Of a stretch of 64,000 nucleotides of DNA, positions 59,577 through 64,000 are shown one piece after another. Positions within the stretch are counted from its first letter, which is position 1; each line of letters begins with the position of its first letter. This DNA is from Buxus sempervirens. Its lineage: Eukaryota > Streptophyta > Magnoliopsida > Buxales > Buxaceae. The notes below the pieces were generated by a model, which saw only the letters and a list, made by a program, of their open reading frames with translations, was not told the DNA's origin and searched no databases. The DNA lies in contig OX387190.1 in NCBI GenBank assembly GCA_947561395.2, positions 27,832,858 through 27,896,857 on the forward strand, given 5' to 3'. Made by a program: the position numbers and the translations under genes.

Positions 59577-61395
59577 TGTAGACACCCCAAATTGCCCTAA
59601 AAATGAGAAAATAATTGAAAATATTAATTGGGATTTAGAACAGGTCAAAAAAGTGTAAAATCTGGCCAAACTGATCATGACCGTATTTTGTTTACGGACT
59701 GGTCATACCTGCAGTTGATATACGGTCACGGCGTGCCCGTATTAATAATACGGGCAGGGCGCGACCGTAATATATATACGGACACGAGGGTTTTTGTGCG
59801 AATTTATCCTTTTTGATTTTTAAGCCTTATCTGCACCTAAATATCTCTATTGGATAAGCGAATTCTCTTATTTATCTGTTCGAATTATCTCATTTATCCT
59901 TGTGGATAAAGGATTGGCATGATCTTGTATTTAACTAAACTGAAACTCTATCTTGCCAAACCTTGGACCAACCATACCCCTGTGTTTGCCTATAAATAGA
60001 GGGCCTTTCCTCAAGCAAAAGGTCACGAAAATTTGAAGTCTAAAAAGCTCCAAGAGAAGAAGAGGAACCCCTACTGCTTTGCTTGCTCAATCCAGGTAAG
60101 TCCCTTTTCCCTTTTATTTTCTGTCTTCAATTCTAGAAGTAATAGGATCTTCTCTATTGCTGTAGAATAAGGCCATCTTTTGTATCTAGTATTCCTAAAC
60201 TTGTCTCTAAGTACCTCAAGAGTCTCTCTAGCCGTAAAACGTGAAGAAAGAGCTAGGGGAAAAGAGAACAGGTAGATCCCTAGAATAGAACCCCATATCT
60301 GTTTTTCTCCTTTTTTCTAGAATAAAGCCTTTGATTGTGTTTGTATAACCAAACCTATCTCTAAGTACCTCAAGAATCCTCTCTAGCCGTAAAACGTGAA
60401 GAGAGAGCTAGGGGAAAAGAGAACAGGTGGATCCGTAGGGTAGACCCCCATGTGCTCAAATTTGTGAGATATGGTTGCTTTGAATATCCTGATCATGTTT
60501 TAATTGTTTTTATGATATATCTGAATGAATACATGAATCCATGATGTCTATAACATGAGATCCTTACTATTTTCCAAAATTTGGATTTTTGCCACTTTTG
60601 CACCTACAACACTGTTTTCGTGATTTTTGTGGTTTTAGGCTAAGATCTTGGATTTATCATGATCAATATGGTAGATCTGAATCCAGAAGCCTGAAAATAA
60701 ATTCTAGGGTTTCATGAAGTTGTTTTTAAATCGTTTTTCATTATTGAGAGAAGACCCTACGGTCTAAGTTCTCCCCTTTTGATGTTCTTCATCAACGTGA
60801 GTATTTTTGGTTTTTATTTTTTGATTTAATGTGAAATATGGGCTTTATCTATGTCCTGGACTATTCAAGTTCAATTTTGAAATATTTTATAAAAACCATA
60901 GTTTTCTAGATTTCTAGAATTTGACTTGAAGCCAGATTTTTGGATTTTTCACTTTAAATTGATTTTATTTGATTTTATCTCAATTTTATTTTGATCATGA
61001 AACCCTAGGAATGGTATGATCATATTTGAAAGTTCTGGATCAATCAGACTATTCATATGAAAAAAAACCATATATTTTTGTTTTTTTGTGATTTTTCGTG
61101 AATTTTATAGCAAGCCTTTTTCCTTTAATTTAACATGAACAATACCTGGCAACCACCTTGTGTGGATGAATAGGGGTGCCTAACACCTTCCCCTGTTCAT
61201 AACCTAATCCCCTTACCCATCTCTGGTTGTTTTTTTTAGGAGGGTTATTTTTACCCTAAAATTGCCTTTTGTGCTTATTTAATATTTTGGTGTCCATTCA
61301 CGCCTAAATTGAATGGTGGCGACTCTTTGTTTTATTTAATCCCGTGTGATGATTGAGGAAGTCATTGGATTTTTTATTTTTTCCCATGTCTCACA
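59577..61395 (+). mobile_element. LTR of a Tat/Ogre-like Ty3/gypsy element
   Basis: 1,819 bp from TGTAGACACCCC to CATGTCTCACA, followed at once by a primer-binding site. A TATA box CCTATAAATAG lies near 59991. The 3' end matches the remnant at 11166-11450. The partner LTR, if present, is beyond the window, so the 5-bp duplication cannot be checked. The LTR contains inverted CCGTAT/ATACGG motifs at 59680-59790 and a direct repeat of about 110 bp (CCTCAAGAGTCTCTCTAGCC near 60213 and again near 60369). Confidence 0.8.
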
Positions 61396-61416
61396 ACTGG
61401 CGACTTTACTGGGGAC
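61396..61416 (+). other. Primer-binding site
   Basis: TGGCGACTTTACTGGGGAC directly after the LTR closely resembles the primer-binding site of plant Ogre/Tat elements (TGGCGACTCTGCTGGGGA), which prime with a tRNA. Confidence 0.8.
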
Positions 61417-62599
61417 TTGAGGATTTGAGCCTTTTGGTGTTTGTTTATGTTTTTGATTTTTTGATGCTTGCTATTTTGTGTTCTTAAGCATGTTGAATAT
61501 GTTTTAAATCTGAATTATTGCTTAAGAATTCATGGGAGTAGAAACATGCTTAATTTTGATTTATAGGATTGTTTCTACAAACATGCGTAGGGGAGGTTCG
61601 TTTTGATGAACTATGCTTATTTCTTGCTATATTTTTATGATAGCATGTTTTAATTTTCAGCATGATCTCCATGATGATTTTTGGTGTATAACATGATCAT
61701 ATGTTTGCATGATTAGATGATTTTTTTTATGAGCATGTTTTAGGTGCTATAGGATTGTTTTGTGTATTTGTTTACTTTAAATATGCCTTGGTTTGTTTAT
61801 GCATGGCTACGAAAAGAGTGGCAAGGGTTTGGGACGTTGTGAATGCACCTTATTTTTACAATGCACTGTGCACCTTTTATTTTTTACACAGCCTACCCTT
61901 AACCTATAGAAAGTTGAACCCGAATGTGTGTAGCTTGGCGCAACGAGGTCGATACTTCGGAAAGCGAAAGTGAAAACATTTACCTTAGAACTTTGGGCTA
62001 ATGATGTAATGATAACGTGGATCTGGGATTCTGGTCATCACTAGGCTTGAGTGCTAAGTTGCCATTAAGCCAAAACCCAAAACCCCTACGCTTGAAGGTG
62101 GAGTTACACGTTTTTGGCTAAAATACACAATTATGTGGGGATATGGGCTTGTAATTGTGGGAAGGCCGTTTGCATGGCTTACAAACCAGGGCATAATGCG
62201 GATGCCATATTGAAGGTAAACAAGGTAATCCTATTCTTCTACATTATTTTCATGTCATAGGAGTGTCATGGTGCCCATTGGTTTGGGATAAAATTGATCC
62301 CAAAATATGCATGTTTGCTAAAATTGGTGCAGCCCATAGAAAGAGTTTCTAACTTTGTTTAGAATCAATCCTACCCAATGTTCATGCAAGAGTCAACAAA
62401 AGGGTACCAAATTCTTGAGTATGGTGTCAATTTGGAGGGTACATGTGCCCTCCCAAACATGTGTTTCTGCAAATAGGTCAAAGTCCACTTTGGGACAGTT
62501 TAGAAGCCCTGCATTGGGTGAACCGTACATTTGGATGAGCAATTAAAGTGATCAAACCATGAAAAAACTGAGAAAACATAAAAGAGCTCCGTAAAACCG

Positions 62600-62735
62600 T
62601 GTTTAATACACGGGCTGGGCTCGTCCGTATTAGTTATACGGGCGGCGCTCGCCCGTGAATTTCATACGGTCACGGCTCGCTCGTAATTGGAATACGGGCA
62701 GGGCTGGACTGTACTGTATATACAGTTTTCGCGGA
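62600..62735 (+). repeat. Array of short inverted motifs in the retroelement leader
   Basis: Four units of about 30-33 bp of the type ATACGGGCGGCGCTCGCCCG, each nearly self-complementary, separated by AT-rich spacers. Similar units are in the LTR at 59680-59790. Confidence 0.8.
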
Positions 62736-62889
62736 AAATTCAATTTTAATCAGCTTTTTTCCACTAAATCTTATTCCTTTAACCTTTAAATAAGGATAAA
62801 GGGAAATAGGTTTGAATAAAATGCTTCAAAAAATAAAATAATAATAATAAATAAATAAAAAAGTGTGAAGAGAAAATCCTTTGGGCCTT

Positions 62890-63640
62890 TGAAAGCCTTT
62901 GAATTTCAGACTTTTTCTCAAAAAACTCCTTGGGCCTCTGAAAGCCTTTGAATTTCAGACTTTTTCTCAAAAACTCCTTGGGCTTCTGAAAGCCTTTGAA
63001 TTTCAGACTTTTTCTCAAAAATCCCCGGGCCTCTGAAAGCCTTTAAATTTCAGATCTTTTGGGCTTCTGAAAGCCTTTGAATTTCAGACCTTTTTCTTTT
63101 TGGGCCTCTGAAAGCCTTTGAATTTCAGATCTTTTGGGCCTCTGAAAGCCTTTGAATTTCAGACTTTTTTCTTTTGGGCCTCTGAAAGCCTTTGAATTTC
63201 AGACCTTTTTCTTTTAGGCCTCTGAAAGCCTTTGAATTTCAGATCTTTTGGGCCTCTGAAAGCCTTTGAATTTCAGACTTTTTTCTTTTGGGCCTCTGAA
63301 AGCCTTTGAATTTCAGATCTTCTGGGCCTCTGAAAGCCTTTGAATTTCAGACATTTTTCTTTTGGGCCTCTGAAAGCCTTTGAATTTCAGATCTTTTGGG
63401 CCTCTGAAAGCCTTTGAATTTCAGACTTTTTTCTTTTGGGCCTCTGAAAGCCTTTGAATTTCAGATCTTCTGGGCCTCTGAAAGCCTTTGAATTTCAGAC
63501 ATTTTTCTTTTGGGCCTCTGAAAGCCTTTGAATTTCAGACATTTTCCAAAAATATCCCTGGGCCTCTGAAAGCCTTTGAATTTCAGACCTTTTTCAAAAT
63601 TCCCCCCTGGGCCTCTGAAAGCCTTTGAATTTCAGATCAT
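62890..63640 (+). repeat. Minisatellite, 19 copies
   Basis: Units of 33-49 bp share GGGCCTCTGAAAGCCTTTGA followed by ATTTCAGA and a T-rich spacer. CTGAAA and TTTCAG in each unit can pair as a small hairpin. A longer period of about 74 bp (alternating short and long spacers) is visible in the middle. Confidence 0.95.
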
Positions 63641-64000
63641 TTTCTCTTTATTGTGGGACCTGTTGGAAGCCCTAGAATATTCCAACAATTCAAAAAGAAA
63701 AAAAGAAAAAAAAAGAAGCAAATAAAGAAACAAAATCCAAACTCGTGTTCACCCAGCTTGCACATAGGCATTCCTAGGCATGTGAATGAGATCAATTGGG
63801 CACTGATTTTATTTATTTTTTCCAGGTACTAATACACTTGCAATCATAGCTCCTCTAACCAGATCAAGAGCTCGCGCCATGAATCCCATTGAAGACGAAG
63901 CTGATGCTCCTCATCCAGATGTTGTCCTGCTCCAAGAACAAGTGGCAGGACTAGCCCGAATGCTAGAGAACATATTGTCCGTACAGGCCCAACAAATGCA

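Larger units (their letters stand above)
61417..64000 (+). mobile_element. Leader and gag start of the Tat/Ogre-like element (cut by the window)
   Basis: A 2.4-kb leader with no clear ORF holds inverted-repeat motifs (62600-62735) and a 19-copy minisatellite (62890-63640). A gag-like frame is open at the end: ATG at 63880 (MNPIEDEADAPHPDVVLLQE...), preceded in frame by TRSRARA, as in the gag start of this group. A splice-acceptor-like TTTTTTCCAG lies at 63818-63826; Ogre-group elements are known to use splicing. Whether the element is whole cannot be judged here. Confidence 0.75.

Noticed and set aside
62890-63640. CRISPR-like array
   Set aside because: Spacers are near-identical T-rich words and the locus lies in a plant retroelement leader; it is a minisatellite.

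Overview
The window is nuclear DNA of a flowering plant. It has intron-bearing genes with GT-AG introns, an angiosperm-type class III terpene synthase, intronless PPR editing-factor genes, an extensin with SPPPP motifs, an Au-type SINE, Helitrons, MULE/hAT/Harbinger MITEs and Tat/Ogre-like LTR sequence. The species cannot be fixed from the sequence; a woody magnoliid or early-diverging eudicot would fit, but that is inference.

Layout. 1-13.3 kb is a broken tandem terpene synthase locus. One complete seven-exon TPS gene lies at 1885-4227. A second unit (about 5.34-13.34 kb) keeps the promoter, a decayed start and an exon-5 relic, pulled apart by MITEs, a solo LTR, an arabinogalactan-protein relic and a Ty1/copia fragment. 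Because the two units share flanks, several insertions have an empty site in the sister copy. 14.7-22.3 kb holds a six-exon gene for a nuclear speckle RNA-binding protein (NSRA/NSRB family), with LINE fragments in intron 1 and a Ty3/gypsy fossil plus a SINE in intron 5. 23.1-26.8 kb holds two intact intronless PPR genes in head-to-head orientation with only 8 bp between their start codons: a DYW protein resembling Arabidopsis At3g15130 and a homologue of MEF21 (At2g20540). 28-35 kb is intergenic with MITEs and a Helitron whose body is triplicated. 35.6-37.2 kb is an extensin with 22 copies of a 12-residue repeat. 37-56 kb is gene-poor and rich in hAT and Harbinger MITEs, an Au SINE, RTE and L1-type LINEs and Helitrons. 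56.2-57.9 kb (minus) encodes a Cys-rich zinc-finger-like nuclear protein of unknown function. 58.8-59.5 kb has a long foldback and a Helitron end. From 59.58 kb to the window end is the 5' part of a Tat/Ogre-like Ty3/gypsy element: LTR, primer-binding site, a repeat-rich leader and the first codons of a gag-like frame.

Functionally, the host genes cover terpene scent or defence chemistry, RNA-binding control of splicing, organellar C-to-U editing (two PPR factors) and cell-wall structure. They are not an operon-like system. The points that most deserve a second look are the 8-bp divergent PPR pair, the layered insertions datable through the TPS duplication, and the inverted-repeat arrays in the retrotransposon LTR and leader. 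I saw no wholly new biological system that I could defend.
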